A stretch of DNA of 64,000 bases, taken from contig NZ_CP015698.1 in the NCBI RefSeq assembly GCF_002163715.1, forward strand, positions 1,116,001 to 1,180,000. The letters are read 5' to 3'. This DNA is from Curvibacter sp. AEP1-3 (GTDB taxonomy: Bacteria; Pseudomonadota; Gammaproteobacteria; Burkholderiales; Burkholderiaceae_C). Below the pieces are notes generated by a model. It searched no databases and was not told the origin of the DNA. It saw only the letters and a list, made by a program, of their open reading frames with translations. The position numbers were made by a program, and so were the translations under genes. Of this stretch, positions 56,716 to 64,000 are shown in pieces (position 1 is the stretch's first letter; each line of letters begins with the position of its first letter).

Positions 56716-57930
56716 ATGAGCTCTTCCCCCAAAACCCTCTCCATGTCCCAGGTGCTGGTGTGCGGCGCCACCATCGTGACGCTGTCCATGGGCATCCGTC
56801 ACGGTTTCGGCCTCTGGCTGCAGCCTATCACCCAGGCCCAGGGCTGGACGCGCGAGACTTTTGCTTTTGCAATCGCTATCCAGAACCTGGCGTGGGGCTT
56901 GAGCGGCATTTTTGCGGGCATGGCCGCCGACCGGTTCGGGGCATTCCGGGTGATCATCATCGGGGCGCTGTTGTACGCGCTGGGCTTGTGCGGCATGGCA
57001 TTGACCACTACCCCATTGATGTTCACCTTGGCTACCGGCGCCCTGATCGGCATGGCGCAAGCGGGCACGACCTATGCCGTGATTTACGGCGTGATCGGCC
57101 GCAATGTGCCAGCAGAGAAGCGTTCCTGGGCCATGGGGGTCGCAGCGGCAGCAGGCTCGTTCGGCCAGTTTTTGATGGTGCCCACTGAAGGCTTTTTGAT
57201 CAGCCACTTTGGCTGGCAGCAGGCCTTGCTGGCCTTGGCAGCGGCCACTCTGCTGATGATTCCGCTGGCACGCGGGCTGAAAGAACCTGCATTCGGCGGA
57301 GCTTCAGCCCCGGCGCGTCAGCAAAGCATAGGGCAGGCACTGCGCGAGGCCTTCAAATACCCGAGCTTTCAATTGCTGATGGCAGGTTACTTTGTGTGCG
57401 GCTTCCAAGTGGTGTTTATCGGAGTGCACATGCCCAGCTACCTGAAAGACAAAGGCTTGTCACCCCAGGTCGCGAGCTATGCGCTGGCGTTGATCGGCCT
57501 CTTTAATGTGTTCGGCACTTACGCAGCAGGTGTGCTGGGCCAGAAGCTGCCGAAGAAGTACATCCTTGCATTTATCTACTTCGCGCGGGCGGTAGCCATC
57601 AGCCTGTTTTTGCTGGTGCCGCTGTCCCCCATGAGTGTGTATGTATTTGCTTCTGTCATGGGGGTGCTGTGGCTATCTACCATTCCACCCACCAATGCAA
57701 CCATTGCCCAGATTTTCGGTGTGGCGCATTTGTCCATGCTGGGAGGATTTGTTTTCTTCAGCCACCAGATCGGATCCTTCATGGGCGTGTGGCTGGGTGG
57801 CTACTTGTATGACCGCACCGGAAGTTATGACATCGTCTGGTACATCGCCATCGCACTGGGCGTGGCCGCTGCACTGGTAAATCTGCCGGTACGTGAAGCG
57901 CCCATTACCCGCGCTCCTCAAGCCGCTTGA
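56716..57930 (+). CDS. Major facilitator superfamily transporter
   Basis: A 404-residue inner-membrane secondary transporter with about 12 hydrophobic helices. Cytoplasmic loop motifs are present: GMAADRFGAFRVIIIGALLY (motif A region) after the second helix, with a second copy (GYLYDRTGSYD) near the end. Sequence blocks such as MGIRHGFGLWLQPITQAQGW are characteristic of the oxalate/formate-antiporter-like and monocarboxylate subgroups, but substrate cannot be assigned. Divergent from parE (about 136 bases apart). Confidence 0.88.
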   Translation: MSSSPKTLSMSQVLVCGATIVTLSMGIRHGFGLWLQPITQAQGWTRETFAFAIAIQNLAWGLSGIFAGMAADRFGAFRVIIIGALLYALGLCGMALTTTPLMFTLATGALIGMAQAGTTYAVIYGVIGRNVPAEKRSWAMGVAAAAGSFGQFLMVPTEGFLISHFGWQQALLALAAATLLMIPLARGLKEPAFGGASAPARQQSIGQALREAFKYPSFQLLMAGYFVCGFQVVFIGVHMPSYLKDKGLSPQVASYALALIGLFNVFGTYAAGVLGQKLPKKYILAFIYFARAVAISLFLLVPLSPMSVYVFASVMGVLWLSTIPPTNATIAQIFGVAHLSMLGGFVFFSHQIGSFMGVWLGGYLYDRTGSYDIVWYIAIALGVAAALVNLPVREAPITRAPQAA

Positions 57931-57941
57931 AACCAACCTCC

Positions 57942-58061
57942 ATGCTCAAAAAAACTGCGACCACACTGGCCTTGTGCGTGCTGCTGACCGCTGTTTTCAC
58001 CTTGTACGCCCAACCTGATTTCATGGTGCAGATGGCCAATCAGCTTTGGGCCTGCTTTTGA
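57942..58061 (+). CDS. Small hydrophobic protein
   Basis: A 39-residue frame, MLKKTATTLALCVLLTAVFT onward, ending MVQMANQLWACF. It has one hydrophobic segment that could be a signal or membrane anchor, after a basic start, and a C-terminal aromatic/Cys tail. It begins 11 bases after the transporter stop and ends 11 bases before the short-chain dehydrogenase start, suggesting it is part of that operon. I recall similar short proteins in Comamonadaceae; the function is unknown. Confidence 0.55.
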   Translation: MLKKTATTLALCVLLTAVFTLYAQPDFMVQMANQLWACF

Positions 58062-58072
58062 GTTTTCCTGCT

Positions 58073-58897
58073 ATGACCAAAAACATCCCTGTCACCATCA
58101 TTACCGGCGCTTCTGAGGGCATAGGTGCCGAGCTCGCGCGTCAACTGGCTACACGCTACGGCGCTGAAATGAACCTCGTGTTGGCCGCCCGCAAACGCGA
58201 GCGTTTGGACGCGGTGGCAGATGTTTGTCGCGCCAGGGGAAGTGAGGTTCTGGTGGTGCCCACGGATGTGTCGATCGAAGCACAATGCCGCAGCCTGGTT
58301 CAAGCCACGATTGATGCTTTCGGGCGCATTGACACCTTGGTCAACAACGCGGGCGTCTCTGCCCAAGCGCTGTTTCAGGATGTAGATGCCCAAGACCTGC
58401 ATTGGTATGAAGACCTCATGCGTATCAACCTGTGGGGCAGTGTGTGGTGCACCCACGCTGCGCTGCCGCACATCAAGCAGACCCAAGGGCGCATCGTCGC
58501 GGTGTCGTCACTGGCGGGTCTGATCGGCGTGCCCGGGCGTACGGCTTACAGCGCCTCCAAATTTGCGATGACAGGCTTTTTCGAAGCGTTGCGTGCAGAG
58601 CTCAAACCTTCCCGCGTTAGCGTGACCACTGCTTTCCCCGGCGTAGTGTTGACTGATATCCGTGCGCACGGACTGAATGCCAAGGGCGAAGTAGCCGGAT
58701 CCAGTGGCCTCAAGGAAGACAAAGCCATGACCGTATCCGAGTGCGCCTATCTGATCGCCACAGGTATGCAAAACCGCCAACGTGAAGTGGTGATGACGGC
58801 CCAAGGCAAGCTGGGGCGTTTTTTGAAGCTTCTGCTTCCGGGTGTGGTGGAAAACATGGCCATGGCAGCGCTGAAAGATGAAGTGAAACCCAAGTGA
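58073..58897 (+). CDS. Short-chain dehydrogenase/reductase
   Basis: A 274-residue classical SDR. The cofactor site is TGASEGIGAELAR; NNAG follows in LVNNAGVSAQ; the catalytic residues are Ser (VAVSSLAG) and Tyr/Lys in TAYSASKFAMTGFFEALRAE. The Arg residues in AARKRERLD favour NADP(H). Members of this clade reduce carbonyls of diverse substrates; none can be named. The gene stop overlaps the methyltransferase start (TGATG), so the two are coupled. Confidence 0.9.
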   Translation: MTKNIPVTIITGASEGIGAELARQLATRYGAEMNLVLAARKRERLDAVADVCRARGSEVLVVPTDVSIEAQCRSLVQATIDAFGRIDTLVNNAGVSAQALFQDVDAQDLHWYEDLMRINLWGSVWCTHAALPHIKQTQGRIVAVSSLAGLIGVPGRTAYSASKFAMTGFFEALRAELKPSRVSVTTAFPGVVLTDIRAHGLNAKGEVAGSSGLKEDKAMTVSECAYLIATGMQNRQREVVMTAQGKLGRFLKLLLPGVVENMAMAALKDEVKPK

Positions 58898-59475
58898 TGC
58901 ACAAACCACATACGCAGGTGTCCGCGCCATCGCCGTGGATTCAGCGCTGGAGCCACCTCATTCCCTCAGGCACTTCGGTTTTGGACGTTGCCTGCGGGAG
59001 CGGCCGCCATTTGGAATGGTTTGCGAGGCTCGGTTGCAAAGTGACGGGGGTCGATAGAGACTTAAGCGGCGCGCGCCAATTGGTACCACTTGCCAGACTG
59101 ATAGAAGCTGACATTGAGAACGGGCCGTGGCCGCTTGCTAGAGATGGAGCCTCCGAACCCGAAATGTTCGATGCCGTTGTAGTGACCAATTACTTGTGGC
59201 GTCCCCTGATGGGTACACTGCTGGCCAGCCTCGCTCCGGGCGGTGTTCTGCTCTATGAGACATTTGCCGCCGGCAACGAAACGGTGGGGCGCCCGGCCCG
59301 GCCCGACTTTCTGCTGAAAAACGGAGAGCTGTTAGACATGTGCAAAGACTTGCACATCGTGGCGTATGAAAACGGTTTTGTGGATCAGCCCGACCGATTC
59401 GTTCAGCGCATTGCAGCACTGAGAAACTTTACCCCCAGTGCACACAGTGACGCTCCGGCGCGTTATGCACTCTAG
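58897..59475 (+). CDS. Class I SAM-dependent methyltransferase
   Basis: A 192-residue protein with a Rossmann-type methyltransferase core. The SAM-binding motif is SVLDVACGSGRHLEWFARLG (motif I), followed by KVTGVDRDLSGARQL (motif II, acidic residue) and FDAVVVTNYLWRP with the LAPGGVLLYETFAAGNE post-motif III region. Substrate unknown; similar small proteins are often annotated as tellurite-resistance-like (TehB-type) but there is no support here. The ATG at 58897 overlaps the dehydrogenase stop; a GTG at 58894 is an alternative. Confidence 0.85.
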   Translation: MHKPHTQVSAPSPWIQRWSHLIPSGTSVLDVACGSGRHLEWFARLGCKVTGVDRDLSGARQLVPLARLIEADIENGPWPLARDGASEPEMFDAVVVTNYLWRPLMGTLLASLAPGGVLLYETFAAGNETVGRPARPDFLLKNGELLDMCKDLHIVAYENGFVDQPDRFVQRIAALRNFTPSAHSDAPARYAL

Positions 59476-59508
59476 TTAAAATGTTTGTTTACTGATTCAA
59501 CACTCGAC

Positions 59509-60405
59509 ATGAACGCTTCTAAAGGTCCAATCCGGGGCAGCATCGTAGCCCTTATCACTCCGATGCTTGATGACGGCTCCGTGGATTACCCCGCGCTGCG
59601 CAAACTCATCGATTGGCATATCGCCGAAGGCACCGACTGCATCGGCGTGGTGGGTACGACGGGTGAATCCCCCACTGTCAGTGTTGAAGAACATTGCGAA
59701 ATCATCCGCGTGTCCGTCGAGCAATCCGCGGGGCGCGTACCGATCATGGCAGGTTGCGGCGGCAACTCCACCCGCGAGGCAATCGCCTTGGCGAAATTTG
59801 CAAAACAGGTGGGCGCCGATTGCCAACTGCAAGTCGTGCCTTACTACAACAAGCCTACGCAAGAGGGCCAATACCAGCACTTCAAGGCCATTGCTGAAGC
59901 CACCGGCGATTTGCCTATCGTGCTCTACAACGTACCCGGGCGCTCCGTGGCCGATATGGCCCACGATACTGTGTTGCGTTTGACACAGGTGCCAGGCATT
60001 GTGGGCATCAAGGAGGCCACCGGCAATATCGAACGGGCGCAATGGTTGATCAAGGACGCCCCCAAAGAGTTCTCCATCTACAGCGGTGATGACCCGACTG
60101 CGGTGGCATTGATGCTGTGCGGTGGACATGGCAATGTGAGCGTCACTGCGAACGTGGCGCCCCGCCTCATGCATGAGTTGTGTGTGGCAGCTATTGCCGG
60201 CGATGTGGCCCGCGCCATGGAAATTCAAATGAAACTTTTGCCCGTGCACAAGGCTCTATTCGTTGAGTCCAACCCGATCCCGGTGAAATGGGCTGTGTCG
60301 CGCATGGGCCTGAGCAAGCCTGCGTTACGTTTGCCCTTGACGCCTTTGACGGACGCGAGCCAACCGGTTCTTGAGCGTGCCCTGCAGTCCGCCGGACTGA
60401 TCTGA
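59509..60405 (+). CDS. dapA: 4-hydroxy-tetrahydrodipicolinate synthase
   Basis: Condenses pyruvate with aspartate semialdehyde, the first committed step of diaminopimelate and lysine synthesis. A 298-residue TIM barrel. The Schiff-base lysine is in [14 protein letters not shown], the catalytic Tyr in [13 protein letters not shown], and [14 protein letters not shown] is the conserved loop of substrate binding. The ATG at 59509 matches the family start. The bamC gene begins 27 bases after the stop, a pairing well known in gamma- and betaproteobacteria. Confidence 0.97.
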   Translation: MNASKGPIRGSIVALITPMLDDGSVDYPALRKLIDWHIAEGTDCIGVVGTTGESPTVSVEEHCEIIRVSVEQSAGRVPIMAGCGGNSTREAIALAKFAKQVGADCQLQVVPYYNKPTQEGQYQHFKAIAEATGDLPIVLYNVPGRSVADMAHDTVLRLTQVPGIVGIKEATGNIERAQWLIKDAPKEFSIYSGDDPTAVALMLCGGHGNVSVTANVAPRLMHELCVAAIAGDVARAMEIQMKLLPVHKALFVESNPIPVKWAVSRMGLSKPALRLPLTPLTDASQPVLERALQSAGLI

Positions 60406-60432
60406 GCTCCTGACCCTTTTTTGAGGAAATCC

Positions 60433-61515
60433 GTGAATTCCATTTCTAAAGTGATTTTGCTAGGCGCGACCTTGGCCCTTGGGGCCTGTTCTGCGCTCGA
60501 AACTGACAAAGTGGATTACCGATCCGCGGCCAAGGCTCCCAAGCTGGACGTGCCACCGGACTTGACCCAACTCAGCAAGGAAACGCCTTACACCGTAGTG
60601 GGCGGCGCAGTATCTGCCAATGCGTCCAAAGCGGGGCAGGTTGAGACATCCAAGGCTGTAATCGCCGCGGTCGCAGTGGGTGACGTGCGCATTGAGCGTG
60701 CCGGCAACCAGCGTTGGCTTGTTGTGAACCGCCCAGCGGAGAAGCTATGGGAACCGGTCAAGGACTTCTGGCAGGAAAACGGATTTTTGCTGGCGATGGA
60801 CCAGGACAAGCTGGGCATCATGGAAACCGACTGGGCGGAAAACCGGGCCAAGATTCCACAAGACTTCATCCGAGCCTCTTTGGGCAAACTGCTGGATTCG
60901 TTCTACTCCACCCCGGAACGGGACAAGTTCCGTACACGCCTGGAGCGGGACGCAAATGGAAATACAGAAATTTTCATTAGCCACCGTGGCATGGCCGAGG
61001 TTTACACGGCTGACCGCACCAACCAGACAGTGTGGCAGCCACGCCCAGCAGACCCTGAACTGGAAGCTGAATTTCTCCGCCGTCTGATGGTGAAACTGGG
61101 AGTTTCCCAAGAGCAGTCCAAGGCTTTGGTTGCGAACAGCACTCCGAAACCCGTGGCCGTGGTGGGCAATGTGAATGGGCAACCCGTAGTGCAATTGGAA
61201 GAAGGGTTCGACCGCGCATGGCGCCGCACGGGTCTGGCATTGGATCGGACTGGTTTCACGGTGGAAGACCGGGATCGCAAACAAGGCATCTACTTTGTGC
61301 GGTACCAGAATCTGACCTCAGAGAACTCCGAGCCTGGATTCTTTAGCAAAATGTTCAGTGGCTCCAAAAAAGCCAATGAAGCTACCAAGTACCGCATTGC
61401 AGTGCGCAGCGTGGGGGAGAAATCCACCGTCAGCGTACTGGATGCCGATGGCAATGCAGAGAGCTCTGCAACAGCTCAACGCATCGTCAAAGTGATTGCG
61501 GACGACATCAAGTAA
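60433..61515 (+). CDS. bamC: Outer membrane assembly lipoprotein BamC
   Basis: A 360-residue lipoprotein of the BAM beta-barrel assembly machine (NlpB/DapX family). The signal peptide is SISKVILLGATLALGACSAL, lipidation Cys in LGACSA. The mature N-terminus, KVDYRSAAKAPKLDVPPDLT, is the extended segment that contacts BamD; two helix-grip domains follow (PAEKLWEPVKDFWQENGFLL and FDRAWRRTGLALDRTGFTVE). The start is a GTG at 60433, decided by TGAGGAAA immediately upstream. Encoded directly after dapA; a perfect terminator hairpin follows. Confidence 0.93.
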   Translation: MNSISKVILLGATLALGACSALETDKVDYRSAAKAPKLDVPPDLTQLSKETPYTVVGGAVSANASKAGQVETSKAVIAAVAVGDVRIERAGNQRWLVVNRPAEKLWEPVKDFWQENGFLLAMDQDKLGIMETDWAENRAKIPQDFIRASLGKLLDSFYSTPERDKFRTRLERDANGNTEIFISHRGMAEVYTADRTNQTVWQPRPADPELEAEFLRRLMVKLGVSQEQSKALVANSTPKPVAVVGNVNGQPVVQLEEGFDRAWRRTGLALDRTGFTVEDRDRKQGIYFVRYQNLTSENSEPGFFSKMFSGSKKANEATKYRIAVRSVGEKSTVSVLDADGNAESSATAQRIVKVIADDIK

Positions 61516-61546
61516 ATTTTTACATCACCTTGGCGGGTGATGCGGG

Positions 61547-61584
61547 GACGAAAAAAAACCACCTTGCGGTGGTTTTTTTTCGTC
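61547..61584. terminator. Strong bidirectional terminator
   Basis: Seventeen-base perfect stem with loop TTGC: arm GACGAAAAAAAACCACC (61547-61563) and its complement (61568-61584). The A-run on one arm and T-run on the other make it usable in both directions. It separates bamC (plus) from the Ala-rich lipoprotein (minus), whose stop is at 61595. Confidence 0.93.
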
Positions 61585-61594
61585 TGCAAGCAGA

Positions 61595-61789
61595 TTACTG
61601 CTTGGCTGGCTCGGAAGCAGCAGCTGCGGGAGCAGCAGGAGCAGATGCGTCAGCAGCAGGAGCGGAAGCAGCGGCGGCAGGAGCTTCAACAGCAGCAGGA
61701 GCGGCAGCAGGAGCAGCTTCTTCTTTTTTACCGCAAGCAGCCAGGGCGGCAGCAGCGATCAAAGCTGCCAAAACGAGAGACTTGTTCAT
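61595..61789 (-). CDS. Ala-rich small lipoprotein
   Basis: A 64-residue protein with a lipoprotein signal, MNKSLVLAALIAAAALAACG, cleaved before Cys19, then KKEEAAPAAAPAAVEAPAAA and a Ser/Ala/Pro/Glu tail. Short Ala/Pro-rich lipoproteins of this kind are common in Burkholderiales and are thought to be envelope-anchored, function unknown. Low-complexity repetitive codons (GCT/GCA) may make the gene hypervariable. The start at 61789 fits the signal peptide; the frame extends further upstream without support. Confidence 0.75.
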   Translation of the reverse strand: MNKSLVLAALIAAAALAACGKKEEAAPAAAPAAVEAPAAAASAPAADASAPAAPAAAASEPAKQ

Positions 61790-61944
61790 TTTTAAAGACT
61801 TCAGTGAGTTAACGAAACAATTTCCGGAAATTGTCTGGATGGCAAGCCACCCAGCCCTGACGAAAAGCATTCGGTCTCTTTCCACCAGAGCTTGAAATTA
61901 TACAAGACCCAAAACAGTGCATTCGGGTAAACCCTCTTGAAGCC

Positions 61945-62445
61945 CTAGAGACCCAATGTTGTTGCAGGAAATCCGGGCGAGCTTTGGCGTCTGCACTCGT
62001 CTAACAGTTCTGTTAATTCGACACGCACGCGAGGCTCGTTACCGAATACGCCGATAGATCGGGTGAGTTCGCGTCTATGCAAAAACCACTCAGGCCCCAC
62101 CAATGCACTGGGCATTTCACTGTCGTCCAGATGCTTCACCACACGGCAATCCACTAGGTGGCTCCAGGTACCACGCCATTGAACAAAACGGGGATGGAGC
62201 AGCGTGACTTGGTTGTAACGCTTAGCGAGCATGGTGAGTTTGCGACCCGGCCCGGCCCAAGCATTCAAGGCCTCAACGACCGCCTTTTCACGCAAAGGCC
62301 AGTCTTCAAAGTTGACATCACTCCACACCATGTGTGGCCATTTCTGGGCAGCTGCAACCGCCATGAAATCGCGGAAGCGCTGGGCAAACTCCGTGGGGCC
62401 GGAAAAAGTGCCAGCGCTCAACACAGGAGGCTCATTGGTCGACAT
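61945..62445 (-). CDS. Hypothetical protein downstream of roxA
   Basis: A 166-residue soluble protein. The N-terminal half has FAQRFRDFMAVAAAQKWPHM and VWSDVNFEDWPLREKAVVEA, the centre a Trp-rich part (VQWRGTWSHLVDCRVVKHLD). I do not recognise the family. Its start at 62445 overlaps the end of roxA by 14 bases, so the two genes are probably translated together. No signal or membrane segment. Confidence 0.7.
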   Translation of the reverse strand: MSTNEPPVLSAGTFSGPTEFAQRFRDFMAVAAAQKWPHMVWSDVNFEDWPLREKAVVEALNAWAGPGRKLTMLAKRYNQVTLLHPRFVQWRGTWSHLVDCRVVKHLDDSEMPSALVGPEWFLHRRELTRSIGVFGNEPRVRVELTELLDECRRQSSPGFPATTLGL

Positions 62446-63562
62446 GTAACCAGCCCGCATCACACCAGTCTTGCACAAGGTCCCGTGCGCCCTCACTCAG
62501 ACGTTGAACCTCTTTGGCTTCCAAGTAACGCTGATCGGCCAGCCGCTTAATCAACTGCGCATCCCGTCCTGAGGCGTTGAAGCTTTCGCCATTGATGAAG
62601 ACGTGATGCTCGTCGTAGAGCATGCGTGTCCGGCGATCCAAGCGGATAGCGCCATCAACATCCTGGCCCTCTCCATCAAACCAGACATTCGCTTTGGGCT
62701 CACTCAGATACTCTCCCAAAGCACGTGCAACTGCCTTGGGGTCTTTGAGAGCGGCGTGCACCGCGGACTGGGCGAACTCCAGCATGGTTGCAGGTAGAGC
62801 CGCATGCGCTTTTACTGCTGATTGCTTGGGATCGGCATACAAGGTCGCTGGCAACTCATCCAGAGCCTGCTCCGCGAGTCGCTGCAAAACTTCCTGCGCC
62901 AACTCAGACTGCGAGGGGGAACGGAAGCCGATGGAATAAGTCATGCACTCGCCTTCGGCGATACCGTCGTGGGCATATTTCGGCGGGAGATACAGCATGT
63001 CGCCGGGCTCGAGCACAAACTCCTCTTCAGGCTCAAAGTTGGCAAGAATTTTGAGGGGCATGTCCGGCTTCAGGGACAAGTCTTTCTGGCGACCGATGCG
63101 CCAGCGGCGCCGCCCATGCGCCTGCAAGAGAAACACGTCGTAGCTGTCAAAGTGAGGGCCCACGCCGCCCTGGTCAGTGGCATAGCTGATCATGAGGTCG
63201 TCGAGGCGCGCGTCCGGCACGAAGCGGAATTGGTTGATCAAGCTGTGCACCCGTTCGTCATGCATGTCCACGCCCTGCACCAGCAAGGTCCAGCCTGCTT
63301 GCTTAAAAGGTGGCAAGGCTTTGCGTGCAAACGGTCCGTGCTTGAACTTCCATCCTGCGCCTTTGCCCGAAGCATCCTGCACCACCAGACGCGATTCCAC
63401 GTCTTCTTGTGCCGCCATCTCCAACAACTCGATGCGTTCCAACAAAGGCGCAAACCCGGGAATGGCCTGCCGGATCACCAAAGGCTTTTTGTGCCAATAG
63501 CGTTGCATGAAGGTTTCCGGGCTGATGCCGCCCAGCAGCTGGAGAGGAGTTTGAATGTTCAT
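62432..63562 (-). CDS. roxA: JmjC/cupin ribosomal oxygenase (YcfD/RoxA type)
   Basis: A 376-residue Fe(II)/2-oxoglutarate oxygenase of the ribosomal oxygenase group; the E. coli homologue YcfD hydroxylates an arginine of ribosomal protein L16. The JmjC core has the metal-binding His-x-Asp in GVGPHFDSYDVFLLQAHGRR and the distal His in LPPKYAHDGIAEG. The N-terminal PLQLLGGISPETFMQRYWHK and the C-terminal winged-helix-like dimer region are also as in YcfD. The ATG at 63562 is chosen because homology begins there; the frame continues upstream into the divergent gene. Confidence 0.9.
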   Translation of the reverse strand: MNIQTPLQLLGGISPETFMQRYWHKKPLVIRQAIPGFAPLLERIELLEMAAQEDVESRLVVQDASGKGAGWKFKHGPFARKALPPFKQAGWTLLVQGVDMHDERVHSLINQFRFVPDARLDDLMISYATDQGGVGPHFDSYDVFLLQAHGRRRWRIGRQKDLSLKPDMPLKILANFEPEEEFVLEPGDMLYLPPKYAHDGIAEGECMTYSIGFRSPSQSELAQEVLQRLAEQALDELPATLYADPKQSAVKAHAALPATMLEFAQSAVHAALKDPKAVARALGEYLSEPKANVWFDGEGQDVDGAIRLDRRTRMLYDEHHVFINGESFNASGRDAQLIKRLADQRYLEAKEVQRLSEGARDLVQDWCDAGWLHVDQ

Positions 63563-63578
63563 GGGACAATTCTCGCCT

Positions 63579-64000
63579 ATGGAAATCACCACACAATGCG
63601 TCGTTGCCCTGACATGGACGCTGAAAGACACTTTGGGCGAAGAGCTGGACGTTTTGGACGAGCCGGTCGAGTTTTTGTTGGGCGGCAGTGACTTGCTGCC
63701 CTCGATTGAAGCCGCCTTGCAAGGCCATGTGGCTGGCGACAAGGTCCAATTACAAATTGAACCGGATCAGGCGTTTGGCGACTTCAATGACCAGCTGATC
63801 TTTCTCGAGCCACGCACCCTGTTCCCGGCAGACTTGCAAGAGGGCCTGACCATGGAAGGCTATGCTTTACCTGAAGGCTGCAACCCGGACGCGCCCAAAG
63901 AAGCGCTCTACACCATCACCGACATCTACCCAGAGCATGTGGTGCTGGACGGCAATCACCCTCTAGCTGGCATTGCGATTCGCATCCAGATGAAGGTGGA
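63579..64000 (+). CDS. FKBP-type peptidyl-prolyl isomerase (SlyD-like), cut by window end
   Basis: The first 140 codons of an SlyD-type FKBP. The N-terminal half (CVVALTWTLKDTLGEELDVL) is the FKBP domain start, LPSIEAALQGHVAGDKVQLQ is its core strand and helix, and an insert-in-flap region follows; near the end, LDGNHPLAGIAIRIQMKV is the DxNHPLAG signature of SlyD. It accelerates proline isomerisation and acts as a chaperone; in some species SlyD binds nickel. The Met at 63579 begins 16 bases from the divergent roxA start. The C-terminus lies beyond the window. Confidence 0.9.
   Translation, partial: MEITTQCVVALTWTLKDTLGEELDVLDEPVEFLLGGSDLLPSIEAALQGHVAGDKVQLQIEPDQAFGDFNDQLIFLEPRTLFPADLQEGLTMEGYALPEGCNPDAPKEALYTITDIYPEHVVLDGNHPLAGIAIRIQMKV

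Noticed and set aside
61537..61895. Gln-rich and Ala-rich plus-strand frames over the small lipoprotein
   Set aside because: They are the complement of repetitive Ala codons in the minus-strand lipoprotein gene, which has a real signal peptide.
63563..63742. Extended N-terminus of the RoxA-like protein
   Set aside because: It overlaps the divergent SlyD gene and has low-complexity, non-homologous sequence; family homology starts at 63562.

Overview
The window looks like the chromosome of a betaproteobacterium of the order Burkholderiales, most likely a Rhodoferax/Curvibacter-type member of the Comamonadaceae. This is inferred from the high-GC coding sequence, the HutF/HutG version of histidine degradation, the parE-transglycosylase-parC order, the dapA-bamC pair and a recurrent palindromic repeat built on ATGCGCGAGCAGCTAT. 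No rRNA, tRNA or CRISPR array was seen.

Layout. 1-2.1 kb: end of kynureninase plus tryptophan 2,3-dioxygenase. 2.1-12.5 kb: mixed single genes (DinB-like, zinc alcohol dehydrogenase, CoA-transferase, phytanoyl-CoA-dioxygenase-like, a truncated BLUF photosensor joined to an HNH nuclease gene, a CorA-like membrane protein) and a low-GC islet with one membrane protein at 3.26-3.82 kb. 12.8-22.1 kb: a complete histidine utilisation locus, with hutU-hutH on the minus strand and hutC-D-I-G-F on the plus strand, where every successive gene overlaps by 4 bases and a HutC-type operator lies in the divergent gap. 22.1-31 kb: flavin monooxygenase, a PAS-PAS-GGDEF cyclase, a MerR-type metal sensor with its cation transporter, a divergent LysR/NAD(P)-binding pair, and aconitase. 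31-37.6 kb: molybdopterin oxidoreductase, a periplasmic solute-binding protein, the ArgP/LysE divergent pair, MAPEG, YigZ and an AsmA-like protein. 37.6-44.3 kb: TetR repressor with a divergent three-gene RND efflux operon and a 26-bp palindromic operator.

44.4-51.2 kb is an accessory stretch: a glycine-rich lipoprotein, a DUF3617-like gene and a 240-bp truncated copy of it about 4 kb away, an IS3-family element whose transposase gene is split by a 375-bp miniature element with 5-bp target duplications, a papain-like lipoprotein gene with a run of 11 G, a YciI-like gene and a coiled-coil protein. 51.3-64 kb returns to core genes: parC, a lytic transglycosylase, parE, an MFS transporter, a short-chain dehydrogenase with a methyltransferase, dapA-bamC, an Ala-rich lipoprotein, and roxA/ycfD divergent from an SlyD-type isomerase cut by the window end.

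The two most unusual things are: (1) a family of about a dozen imperfect palindromic repeats, mostly at gene ends, with at least three copies lying in frame inside coding sequences (aconitase, hutG, and the signal-peptide region of the lytic transglycosylase); and (2) the 375-bp element, whose 5-bp target duplication, TGTGAA ends and asymmetric 14-bp iterons resemble a miniature Tn7/Tn5053-type transposon. Excising it in silico restores the IS3 transposase frame exactly.
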